Shown one piece after another: positions 1 to 6,238 of a stretch of DNA of 12,380 bases (positions within the stretch are counted from its first letter, which is position 1; every line of letters starts with the position of its first letter). A program made the translations under genes and the position numbers. Below the pieces are notes generated by a model, which was given only the letters and a program-made list of their open reading frames with translations, was not told the DNA's origin and searched no databases. Origin of the DNA: Bacillota bacterium (lineage in GTDB: Bacteria > Bacillota > UBA4882 > UBA10575); NCBI GenBank assembly GCA_012521315.1, contig JAAYMP010000233.1, positions 1 through 12,380 of the forward strand. Reading direction: 5' to 3'.

Positions 1-399
1 AAAGGCATCGCCGGTAAGCTCCCCCTTCTAATCCATGTGGGGGACCCGTACCGGGACTCTTCAAGCCCCCTTCGCCTTGCCCGTGTTCTTGACAAGTTCC
101 CCGATCTGGTTGTTATCGCTGCCCATTTTGGAGGTTACAGGATGTGGGAGGATTCCCGCAAGTACTTGCTGGGTAGGAATATTTTCATGGACACTTCAAG
201 TTCCTTAGCCTTTCTTGATCCGACTACGGCGGTAGAGATGATTCGCAGCCACGGCGTGGATAAGTTTATGTTTGGCTCGGATTATCCCATGTGGAGCCAA
301 CGGGATGAACTTGCCCGCTTTCTCCGGCTGGACCTGACCGAAGCCGAAAGGGAAGCGATTTTATACAATAATGCGGCGAAACTATTTGGAGTAGCTTGA
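1..399 (+). CDS. Amidohydrolase family protein, 3' part (5' end outside window)
   Basis: The frame is open from base 1 and ends with TGA at 397-399, giving 132 visible codons of the C-terminal half of a metal-dependent amidohydrolase (amidohydrolase-2 / COG2159-type TIM barrel). Seen: an IHVGD strand-end motif at nt 31-45, an AHFGG motif (His at nt 124-126) and the FGSDYPMW motif (Asp at nt 280-282). In the family these positions are metal-binding or catalytic His and Asp residues at the C-terminal ends of barrel strands. The tail (LTEAEREAILYNNAAKLFG) is the usual final helix, where the enzyme sits on its own C-terminus. The substrate cannot be read; relatives include decarboxylases and hydrolases of cyclic amides or lactones. 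A terminator follows about 80 nt downstream, so this is the last gene of its transcript. Confidence 0.85.
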   Translation, partial: KGIAGKLPLLIHVGDPYRDSSSPLRLARVLDKFPDLVVIAAHFGGYRMWEDSRKYLLGRNIFMDTSSSLAFLDPTTAVEMIRSHGVDKFMFGSDYPMWSQRDELARFLRLDLTEAEREAILYNNAAKLFGVA

Positions 400-480
400 T
401 AACGAAGTGTTATACGAAATTGGTCACTAGGGACCGCGTTTCCTTGCGCGGATATCATGAAAGCTGTTAAGGATGATTTT

Positions 481-520
481 AAAACCCGGAGCTATGAAAC
501 TAGGTCCGGGTTTTGTTTGG
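481..520 (+). terminator. Intrinsic terminator after the amidohydrolase gene
   Basis: The 10-bp arm at 481-490 (AAAACCCGGA) is the exact reverse complement of 505-514 (TCCGGGTTTT), with a 14-nt loop and a short T-rich tail. It ends transcription from the left and separates that gene from the LacI-type regulator. Confidence 0.75.
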
Positions 521-570
521 TTAGTCTGCGTGTAATTATATAAACTTGTTGCATCAATATGGGAGTATTG

Positions 571-584
571 CTGAAAATTTTCAG
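571..584. promoter_or_regulatory. Perfect 14-bp palindrome, candidate operator of the LacI-type regulator
   Basis: CTGAAAATTTTCAG is identical to its reverse complement and lies 76 nt upstream of the regulator start. LacI-family proteins bind as dimers to short palindromes, often in their own promoter, and TGAAA/TTTCA half-sites are common in the family. The centre here is AATT rather than the frequent CG. It overlaps the -35 of the candidate promoter at 578-607, an arrangement suited to autorepression. The role is inferred from position and symmetry only. Confidence 0.5.
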
Positions 585-607
585 GATTAAAGCAGGTAAC
601 TTAAAAT
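578..607 (+). promoter_or_regulatory. Candidate sigma-A-type promoter of the LacI-type regulator
   Basis: TTTTCA (578-583, 4 of 6 to TTGACA) and TAAAAT (602-607, 5 of 6 to TATAAT) are separated by 18 nt. Transcription would begin near 614, giving a leader of about 45 nt before the GTG start. The -35 lies inside the 14-bp palindrome. It is a moderate match in AT-rich DNA and could be chance. Confidence 0.35.
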
Positions 608-659
608 TTGCAGAGAATTCATTCTAAAAAGGAGTATTTGCAGGAAGGGAGCTAAATAG

Positions 660-1709
660 GTGGCGCATTCAAAAAAAGTTACCATTTCCGATATTGCGGA
701 AAAAGCCCAGGTCTCGATCAGTACGGTTTCCCGGGTTTTGTCCGGTAATCCCGGGGTGAATGAAGAGATTCGTCAAAAAGTTAAAGATATAGCTTCGACG
801 CTGGGTTATGTTCCGCCGGCGCGTAAAATCAGTTCCGTTAAAACCGGGAAAGCCATTGCTTTTCTCGTGGAAAGCTCGGATACATTCGTGAACGGAGCGT
901 CTTTCTTCGGCCAGTTTCTCGCCGGGGTCCAGCAAGTCTTTGAAAAAGAAAAATACCGGATCATTTTAAGCACAACCCACACCGACACCAATCCCCGGCA
1001 AAAGGTCACCGAACTGATCAAGAGCGGCGTCAATGGTTTTATTCTGGCCCAAACCCAGCTTGATGACCCCTTTGTCAAGGTGTTGCTGGAACTGAAATAT
1101 CCTTTTGTAACTTTGGGGCGGCCCTTTACGGCCTTGAATACTCCCTATGTTGATGTGGACAGTTTCGGTGGGGCGTATTTGGCAACGGCGGCTTTGGCCA
1201 AACGGGGGCATCGCCATATTGCCTATATCAGTGGAAAGTTAACGACCCTTGCCGCGATGGCACGTCTTGAAGGATACCGGAAAGCCTTACAAGACTTTGA
1301 TATAAAATATGATGAACGCTATACAGTGGAAGGAGGTGAGACGCAACAAGAAGCTTATGCAGCCACAATTAAGCTGTTGAAACAGGTTGAACATCCTCCC
1401 ACAGGCATCTTTGTTTACAATGACTTTTTGGCCGTTGGCGTGATCAGTGCTTTGCATGACCGCGGTTTAAGAATACCGGAGGATGTCAGCTTAATCGGCT
1501 TTGACGATGAAAAAGCCTCCGCCTTTACTGTTCCGCCCTTAGCCTCCATCCGCTGGCCTGTCATTGACATGGGGAAAAAAGCTGCTGAAATGCTTCTGCA
1601 GTTACTTAAAGGGGAACCTTTAAAGCAGAGACAATTCGTCCTCCCCATCGAACTGGTCGAGCGGGAATCCCTTGGCGAGTTGGTGGCCCTGACCGAAAAC
1701 ATCTCTTAA
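660..1709 (+). CDS. LacI/GalR-family transcriptional regulator
   Basis: A 349-residue protein of normal family length that should bind DNA as a dimer and release it on binding a sugar. The N-terminus carries the LacI helix-turn-helix at residues 8-29 (TISDIAEKAQVSISTVSRVL), then the hinge region (LGYVPPAR, 48-55) and a periplasmic-binding-protein-like effector domain from about 64 to the end. Effector-domain signatures are GHRHIAYISG, a GIFVYNDFLAVGV segment and SLIGFDDEKAS. The start is GTG, preceded by GAAGGGAG at 643-650 with suitable spacing. The next reading frame is a fragment of a GH36 alpha-galactosidase, so the regulator probably once controlled an alpha-galactoside gene. The effector is inferred from that neighbour, not from the protein. 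Confidence 0.93.
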   Translation: MAHSKKVTISDIAEKAQVSISTVSRVLSGNPGVNEEIRQKVKDIASTLGYVPPARKISSVKTGKAIAFLVESSDTFVNGASFFGQFLAGVQQVFEKEKYRIILSTTHTDTNPRQKVTELIKSGVNGFILAQTQLDDPFVKVLLELKYPFVTLGRPFTALNTPYVDVDSFGGAYLATAALAKRGHRHIAYISGKLTTLAAMARLEGYRKALQDFDIKYDERYTVEGGETQQEAYAATIKLLKQVEHPPTGIFVYNDFLAVGVISALHDRGLRIPEDVSLIGFDDEKASAFTVPPLASIRWPVIDMGKKAAEMLLQLLKGEPLKQRQFVLPIELVERESLGELVALTENIS

Positions 1710-1722
1710 TGAAAAATTATAG

Positions 1723-1751
1723 AACCCGAAAAAAACAATTTTTTTCAGGTT
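1723..1751. other. A7/T7 hairpin at the junction between the regulator and the truncated alpha-galactosidase
   Basis: The 13-nt arms 1723-1735 (AACCCGAAAAAAA) and 1739-1751 (TTTTTTTCAGGTT) pair with one mismatch around a 3-nt loop. It starts 13 nt after the regulator's stop codon and ends just before recognisable GH36 sequence. It could act as a weak terminator, although no T-tract follows the downstream arm, or mark the endpoint of the deletion that removed the upstream part of the glycosidase gene. Confidence 0.5.
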
Positions 1752-1760
1752 GCAAGACTA

Positions 1761-2438
1761 TTGTCCCATAACCGTGCCTATTTAGACTGGCTTGACAGTG
1801 TATTTCGCAGATATCCGGATTTGGTCATTGAAAACTGCAGTAGTGGCGGGATGCGGATGGATTATGCGATGCTGAGCCGGCATAGTATCCAATCCAGTAG
1901 CGACCAGACGGATTACCGCAAAACAGCCGTCATTGCCGCGGCCTGCGCCACCGGAGTGACCCCGGAACAATGTGCGGTTTGGGCTTACCCCTTGCGCGAC
2001 GGGGACCTTGAAGAAGTTGTTTTTAACATGGTTAACGCCCTGTTGATGCGGATTCATTTAAGTGGACAGTTGACGGACCTTTCCCCCGAGCGTTTAGCCA
2101 TGGTTAAAGAAGCAATCAAATATTACAAAGCGATTCGCCCCAAGATCAAAGACGGACTACCGGTTTGGCCGTTGGGCTTGCCAACGTTCTCGGATCCCTG
2201 GGTCTGCTGGGGGTTAAGGTGCGGTACCACTACTTATCTTGCGGTCTGGCGTTTGGAAGGATCGCGTTCAACTTGCCGTTTACCTTTAACCGATCTAAAG
2301 GGGAAAAAAGTTGATGTGCGCTGTGGCTACCCGGCCAGTCTTGGCTGTGATCTCCAGTGGCACCCAGGCAGTGGCGAACTGACAATCGTTCTCCCCAAAA
2401 CCAATATGGCAAGGATAATTGAGATCAAAGAGAAATGA
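1761..2438 (+). pseudogene. GH36 alpha-galactosidase, C-terminal remnant (N-terminal part deleted)
   Basis: The frame is open from 1713 and recognisable protein starts near TTG 1761, giving about 225 residues. Seen: PDLVIENCSSGGMRMD (19-34) and HSIQSSSDQTDY (41-52), the GH36 segment that carries the acid/base Asp (probably D48). Next comes VTPEQCAVWAYP (about 66-77), the last barrel helices with an IRPKIKDG motif, and a C-terminal beta-sandwich. Intact GH36 enzymes are usually about 700 residues and place the nucleophile in a conserved K-x-D motif upstream of this region; that part and the N-terminal domain are absent. No Shine-Dalgarno precedes the TTG, and a hairpin sits at the junction. 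Hydrolysis is therefore not expected. The remaining frame has no internal stop, so the deletion may be recent, or the peptide may be kept for another reason. Confidence 0.8.
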
Positions 2439-2464
2439 ATAGTTAGACTGTAACGGTTATCTGA

Positions 2465-2505
2465 AAAAACCTCTGCTGAATTTCTTCAGCGGAGGTTTTT
2501 ATTTT
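2465..2505 (+). terminator. Strong intrinsic terminator after the alpha-galactosidase remnant
   Basis: The 16-nt arms 2465-2480 and 2485-2500 pair with a single T-G wobble around a TTTC loop. The downstream arm ends in five T residues and continues into TATTTTG. It lies 27 nt after the stop codon of the GH36 remnant. Confidence 0.9.
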
Positions 2506-2734
2506 GTTTAATCAACTTACCATTTGGAATGCCGATGGCTTTTATACTAACTCTGGGCTTTGCTTGTTTTTGGGGGAATAGTTTATATTTGACATAAAAG
2601 GGAAATAAAGGATGGTAACGAAATAAAAGTCAACAAACGATTGTGTATAGTGACACACTAAAGGAACCAAGTAACATCCAAAGTCTAAAAAGCGAACACT
2701 ATTTGTATATTTTAAGAATCTGTCTGGGGGATTT
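2501..2734. other. AT-rich stretch without a recognised gene
   Basis: No convincing coding frame was found. A perfect TTGACA lies at 2589-2594 but no good -10 hexamer sits at the right spacing (GATGGT near 2611), so it is only a weak promoter candidate for the broken membrane-anchored gene that follows. A minus-strand frame at 2542-2823 lacks a ribosome binding site and overlaps the better-supported plus-strand membrane segment. Confidence 0.4.
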
Positions 2735-2995
2735 ATTATAGCAAAAATAATTAAAAGATTGCTTATAAGTGTTATAATAGCTGTTGCTTTATTCATAATG
2801 GTCTGGGTCGCGTATATTTTCATTTATCGAGCTTTTGAATTTCATTTTTACAAAGAAGAGCTACTTTAAGAGTGTATATAGCATGAATGCTTTGATCAGA
2901 TATCATGTTCAAATTGAAGGCGGTAAGATTTTAAAAATTTTGATTGTGAATTTGAAAGTATAAAAGATGTTGGGGATGGAGATCCAATTATTAAA
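2735..2995 (+). pseudogene. Broken 5' end of the WG-repeat/SH3 protein: membrane anchor in shifted frames
   Basis: A GGGGGA ribosome binding site (2726-2731) precedes ATT ATA rather than ATG. The frame then reads AKIIKRLLISVIIAVALF and a further hydrophobic run to FHFYKEELL, a typical N-in signal anchor, and stops at TAA 2867-2869. Dropping one T in CTTTAAG (2864-2870) continues the protein as EELLKSVYSMNALIRYHVQ and IEGGK in the frame of ATG 2883. Adding one base in the TTTTAAAAATTTT run (about 2929-2941) joins it to KNFDCEFESIKDVGDGDPII and so to the long downstream frame. Two indels of opposite sign plus a lost start codon suggest a decayed gene, or homopolymer errors in the sequence. Confidence 0.55.
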
Positions 2996-3922
2996 GTGAA
3001 ACATAAAGTTACACTATATAACGAAAATACGAGGCAAACTTATACAGTTGAACAAACTGGTTCATACACTGAAAACTTAGCGCCGGTTTTGATAAATGGA
3101 AAGTTTGGTTATGTTGATCCTGATAACCAGTTTGTAATAGAACCGAGATTTTGGGGAGCTTCAGATTTTAATCAAGGGATAGCTGTTGTCTGTTTAGAAG
3201 ATAGTGGGCATCCTGAGGAAATAGTATATATTGATAATAAAGGCAATATAGTTAAAACATTCTTGGATGTATTGAAGGAAAACGCGACAAAAGAAGATAT
3301 TTTGATGAAAGAATATTACTCGGTGATGGCCTCCTCCGGGCTTCAAATGCGATCAAGGCTAAATTCGAATGGGGAAAGAATTATGCTTATTCCATTTGGG
3401 GAAAAAGTAAAGGTTTTAAGAAAAACCGATATACCAATGAAAGCTGAAGGATTACATGGATTTTGGTACTTGGTAGAATATAATGGCCAACAAGGATATG
3501 TCTTCAGCGGGTTCTTATCGAGGGTTTCCATAAAAGACTTTTATAAAGACTATTTCAGCAAGTGGTTCGGTGAGTTTACTCCAGAAGCAAAGATTTATTT
3601 GGAGTATAATATGGTAAAATATCTATATAATGACCCTTCTGGAATAATTTATATTTTTGCGGCGGAGATAGAAACTGACAATACTGTTGCCACAATGTAT
3701 ATTCCCCATATTTCCTTACAAGAGGCTTTTTGGTTTTTAAAAAATTACTTGCCGGAACTAATGGTTTTAAAGGTAGGAGATGATGACGTCAGGACTAAAT
3801 TTAAAAATTTAAATTACCCCATTAATAATGGCCGAATTAAACTCTGTCTTGAGTCTGAGATAGACATATCAGATATGATTATTTCGGAAGATGAGTTTGG
3901 ATATGTGAAGATAATTTATTAA
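2996..3922 (+). CDS. WG-repeat and SH3b-like domain protein (5' end probably missing)
   Basis: An intact frame of 308 codons from GTG 2996, but without a well-placed ribosome binding site, and protein-like sequence continues upstream in the same frame to about 2930. Residues about 26-82 form a WG (KWG-type) beta-repeat region: APVLINGKFGYVDPDNQFVI, then FNQGIAVV and VYIDNKGNIV. Residues about 105-176 look like a bacterial SH3 domain, ending in WYLVEYNGQQGYVFSGFLSR. The C-terminal part (about 177-308) is not recognised. With the upstream anchor the protein would face outside, where SH3b domains often bind peptidoglycan. Composition is AT-rich, unlike the flanking genes. It may be a pseudogene body; no binding partner is evident nearby. 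Confidence 0.7.
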   Translation: MKHKVTLYNENTRQTYTVEQTGSYTENLAPVLINGKFGYVDPDNQFVIEPRFWGASDFNQGIAVVCLEDSGHPEEIVYIDNKGNIVKTFLDVLKENATKEDILMKEYYSVMASSGLQMRSRLNSNGERIMLIPFGEKVKVLRKTDIPMKAEGLHGFWYLVEYNGQQGYVFSGFLSRVSIKDFYKDYFSKWFGEFTPEAKIYLEYNMVKYLYNDPSGIIYIFAAEIETDNTVATMYIPHISLQEAFWFLKNYLPELMVLKVGDDDVRTKFKNLNYPINNGRIKLCLESEIDISDMIISEDEFGYVKIIY

Positions 3923-4186
3923 TTAAGGTTTAAAATGAAACGGAGTGTTGTTGTGGCTGAGATCGCAATTGTAAAAGCCTCTTCAAAAGTATGCAGAAGT
4001 TTCGCTCAAGCTGTAGATGGCGGCTATATCGATTCGCCAAGCGCGTCACGCTAAGACTGATCGACGTCGGCAATGCCAAATGTTATCTGCAATTCTAGTA
4101 GAGGAGGTATATGATTGTGAAAAGATGAAAAAGAAGTGGGTCGATAACGCTTTAGAGAGCTAGAAATTTGAATTGGAGGTAATTGC
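3923..4186. other. Intergenic stretch with overlapping mini-ORFs
   Basis: Two short frames overlap here: ATG 3935 to TAA 4054 (39 codons) and ATG 4017 to TAG 4163 (48 codons, reading MAAISIRQARHAKTDRRRQC and ending MKKKWVDNALES). Neither has a good ribosome binding site at its start. A strong AGAGGAGG at 4101-4108 precedes ATG 4112, but that frame stops after five codons. Part of the stretch (about 3955-4075) is less AT-rich than its surroundings. This looks like gene debris, source unrecognised. Confidence 0.3.
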
Positions 4187-4897
4187 ATGTGGAGTTTTAT
4201 GCAAAATCCATGGGTGGTTGGTATTGGTGGTGGAATAGTTTGTGGAATTATCGTTACTTTAATTACAAGATACATTTTTAGTAAGAGAGAACGAAAGGAA
4301 TACAGACAAAGAATAGAAAAGGCAAATAACGAGATACTTTACTCCATTAGGACTGTCATAACGGAAAAGATGTTCCCTTCAGTCGACGTTATAAACTCAT
4401 TATTAACCTCAACGGCAAGGAAATATAACGTTTATAAAGATGATTTATATACGATAGAGAATATTTGTGATGATTTAATAAAGGAAATAATGGGTAATAC
4501 GTTTTTGTCATCAGAGCAAAAGGCGGAGTTCTGTGATTTAGTTTCCAGGTTTAGTCAAACACAAAAAGGAAAAGAAGGTTCCGTGGACGATACCGTAATA
4601 AAAAGAAGGGGTAGTTCACCGGAATACTTAAGCTTGATAGCAGGATTAATTGCGGCTTTGACGGTTATAACAAGTATACTTATTGAAAATTTTGAGGACA
4701 CGATAAAGTTAATTATTCCCAACGATAAGCTTCCCATTTTCATCCTTAGTACGGCGATACCAATCATATCAGTGTGGTTTGTTACTAGGATAAGTAAGGA
4801 GGGTGCCGGCAGATCTCATAAAAACTATGATCTTCTGATAAGTTTAATTGATAATGATAGCGAACCACCTTCAGATAAAGAATCCCTAGATTCTTGA
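4187..4897 (+). CDS. Hypothetical membrane protein with three predicted transmembrane segments
   Basis: A 236-residue protein with a good ribosome binding site (GGAGGT, then ATG 7 nt later). Seen: a glycine-rich hydrophobic segment at about residues 9-29 (VVGIGGGIVCGIIVTLITRY) followed by a strongly basic stretch (FSKRERKEYRQR, 31-42), so the N-terminus should be outside and the middle in the cytoplasm. Residues about 43-125 are mainly helical and soluble. Two more hydrophobic segments lie at about 148-166 and 182-200, and the tail is acidic and hydrophilic (SEPPSDKESLDS). The family is not recognised by name. The short N-terminal NPWV-GIGGG segment resembles anchors seen on small accessory-region proteins; that is an impression, not a match. 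It is AT-rich and has its own terminator, so it is probably expressed alone. Confidence 0.75.
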   Translation: MWSFMQNPWVVGIGGGIVCGIIVTLITRYIFSKRERKEYRQRIEKANNEILYSIRTVITEKMFPSVDVINSLLTSTARKYNVYKDDLYTIENICDDLIKEIMGNTFLSSEQKAEFCDLVSRFSQTQKGKEGSVDDTVIKRRGSSPEYLSLIAGLIAALTVITSILIENFEDTIKLIIPNDKLPIFILSTAIPIISVWFVTRISKEGAGRSHKNYDLLISLIDNDSEPPSDKESLDS

Positions 4898-4903
4898 TTG
4901 ACA

Positions 4904-4940
4904 AAAACAAGGAGCCGCCTTTTTGGCAGTTCCTTGTTTT
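4904..4940 (+). terminator. Intrinsic terminator after the membrane protein gene
   Basis: The 16-nt arms 4904-4919 and 4925-4940 pair with one mismatch and one wobble around a TTTTT loop. The downstream arm ends CCTTGTTTT. It begins 7 nt after the stop codon and shows that a reading frame from TTG 4894 through this hairpin is not a real gene start. Confidence 0.85.
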
Positions 4941-5012
4941 ATGTCCGGCAGCCGCATACAAGATGAACGATTTGCACCCAACTTTGTTGTCGCCGGGATT
5001 TAGAGGAGTAAA

Positions 5013-5117
5013 ATGGTTTTGCGAAGAAAAGAAAGAGAAAAAAAGATATTGGGGGATCAAAAAGAGCGGGAAAGAGGAAAGGGTCGTGGATATAAAAAAC
5101 TGGAGGATTCTAGATAA
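5013..5117 (+). CDS. Possible 34-residue basic mini-protein overlapping the HEAT gene start
   Basis: ATG 5013 is preceded by GAGGAG at 5003-5008 with good spacing, and the frame ends at TAA 5115-5117. The peptide is very rich in Lys, Arg and Glu (starts MVLRRKEREKKILGDQKERE). It runs out of frame over the first ten codons of the downstream HEAT-like gene. It could be a leader translated to open the ribosome binding site of that gene (translational coupling), or a chance frame in A/G-rich DNA. Low-complexity composition argues for caution. Confidence 0.35.
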   Translation: MVLRRKEREKKILGDQKERERGKGRGYKKLEDSR

Positions 5118-5619
5118 ACTCAAGGGCGGGGACAGGCGTTCGGTCGGGAAGGCGAATGAGGTTGTTGCCGAGGTGATGAAGGAACCGGCTCTTTTTGGCG
5201 AAGTATTTATGGGGATGAAAAGCGATGACCCGGTTCTGCGGATGCGGGCGGCGGATGTCATTGAAAAGGTCGCCAAAGTACACCCTGAGTACCTGAGGCC
5301 GTTCAAAAAAGAGATAATAAACGAGATTGCCCGGATCGAACAGCAGGAAGTCCAATGGCATGTGGCCTTATTCTTTACCTATTTGGAGCTTACTGATCAG
5401 GAACGAACTTCGGTGATCGAGATTTTGCTTTCCTGGCTGGAAAAGAGTAAGAGCAAGATTGTTCAGGCCAATGCCCTGGAGGCGCTGGTCCGGATCGGCG
5501 GTCAGGACGAACAGTACCGGGATAGAATAACGCGGATTTTGGAGAAAGCAATCGCAACGGGAAGTCCCGCTCTGGTTGCGCGGGCGAAAAAGTTATTTGG
5601 TAAACTGAAAACAAGATAG
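5086..5619 (+). CDS. HEAT-repeat-like protein
   Basis: A 177-residue all-helical protein starting at GTG 5086, chosen because AGAGGAAAGG (5073-5082) precedes it and because the longer frame from 4894 runs through a terminator. Paired amphipathic helices recur: SVGKANEVVAEVMKEPALF, then DPVLRMRAADVIEKVAKVHP, then a VQWHVALFFTYLEL unit, then KIVQANALEALVRIGG. These match HEAT/ARM-like scaffold repeats, with the common pattern of Arg/Ala-rich first helices (RMRAADVIEKV). Such repeats bind proteins or nucleic acids; no catalytic residues are visible and no signal peptide is present, so a cytoplasmic role is expected. Only 21 nt separate it from the peptide deformylase gene, suggesting one transcript. 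Partner and function are unknown. Confidence 0.75.
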   Translation: MDIKNWRILDKLKGGDRRSVGKANEVVAEVMKEPALFGEVFMGMKSDDPVLRMRAADVIEKVAKVHPEYLRPFKKEIINEIARIEQQEVQWHVALFFTYLELTDQERTSVIEILLSWLEKSKSKIVQANALEALVRIGGQDEQYRDRITRILEKAIATGSPALVARAKKLFGKLKTR

Positions 5620-5640
5620 ACCGGAAAAGGAAGCGCGCAA

Positions 5641-6123
5641 ATGGTACGAGAGATTCTTTTATTAGGAGACCCGAAGTTATATCAAGTAAGCTTGCCGGTG
5701 GAAAAGGAAGAGATTGGCACTCTCAAAGGGGTTGTCCAGGATCTGCACGACACCCTGTTGGATTTTCGGCAGAAGTATGAGGCCGGGCGGGCGATTGCCG
5801 CCCCGCAAATCGGCGTCTTTAAACGGCTAATCTATATGCATATTGACGAACCCGTCGTCTTTATCAACCCGGAGTTGCAGTTTGAAGATGAGGAAATGAT
5901 GGAGGTTTTGGACGACTGTATGTCCTTTCCCGGGCTCTTGGTCAGGGTAAAGCGTTATAAAAGGTGTACCATCCGGTTTAAAGATCTGGATTTTCGTGAC
6001 AACGAACTAATACTGGAAGGAGATCTGTCCGAGTTGTTACAGCACGAATATGACCATCTGGACGGGATCCTGGCGACGATGAGGGCCATCGATGATAAAG
6101 CGCTGTACTATAAGAAACCCTAA
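5641..6123 (+). CDS. def: Peptide deformylase-like protein (divergent motifs)
   Basis: A 160-residue protein with AAAAGGAAG at 5625-5633 ahead of ATG. Peptide deformylase removes the formyl group from the initiator methionine of nascent proteins, using a metal bound by one Cys and two His. All three family motifs are present: GRAIAAPQ (49-56; consensus GxGLAAPQ), DDCMS (91-95; consensus EGCLS, with Cys93 as metal ligand) and HEYDH (135-139; ligands His135 and His139, catalytic Glu136). Gln56 is kept. Two usually conserved Gly positions differ (Ala51 and Asp92), so this is a divergent deformylase or a specialised paralogue; length is normal. It follows the HEAT-like gene by 21 nt and not the usual fmt/priA partners. 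Confidence 0.88.
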   Translation: MVREILLLGDPKLYQVSLPVEKEEIGTLKGVVQDLHDTLLDFRQKYEAGRAIAAPQIGVFKRLIYMHIDEPVVFINPELQFEDEEMMEVLDDCMSFPGLLVRVKRYKRCTIRFKDLDFRDNELILEGDLSELLQHEYDHLDGILATMRAIDDKALYYKKP

Positions 6124-6183
6124 AATGATTCGACCGCAGGCAGCGGTCTCTGGGCATATATTGGAGTTAAGGGGTGATCGGGG

Positions 6184-6220
6184 TAAGCCCGGGCGAAAAA
6201 GTCCGGGCTTATGGTTTTTG
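6184..6220 (+). terminator. Intrinsic terminator after the peptide deformylase gene
   Basis: The 9-bp arms 6184-6192 (TAAGCCCGG) and 6203-6211 (CCGGGCTTA) are exact complements around a 10-nt loop, followed by TGGTTTTT. It lies between two convergent genes; the T-tract favours use by the plus-strand gene. A smaller hairpin (6132-6137 with 6143-6148) stands before it. Confidence 0.7.
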
Positions 6221-6238
6221 CCGGCAAGTTCTGTCCGT

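Noticed and set aside
397..420. ATAAC/GTTAT inverted repeat resembling a recombination site (lox-like TTATACGAA)
   Set aside because: The arms are only 5 bp and the full 13-bp arms and spacer of a lox-type site are absent; no recombinase gene is nearby.
457..543. 28-codon frame from ATG 457
   Set aside because: It runs through the terminator hairpin at 481-514 and has no ribosome binding site.
2589..2617. Perfect TTGACA as promoter of the WG/SH3 gene
   Set aside because: No acceptable -10 hexamer at 16-19 nt, so it is not called as a promoter.
2542..2823. Minus-strand 93-codon frame
   Set aside because: No ribosome binding site; it lies antisense to a plus-strand segment that reads as a convincing basic-plus-hydrophobic membrane anchor.
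4894..5085. Longer version of the HEAT-like gene starting at TTG 4894
   Set aside because: It would read straight through the terminator at 4904-4940, has no ribosome binding site, and its first 64 codons are not protein-like; GTG 5086 has a proper ribosome binding site.
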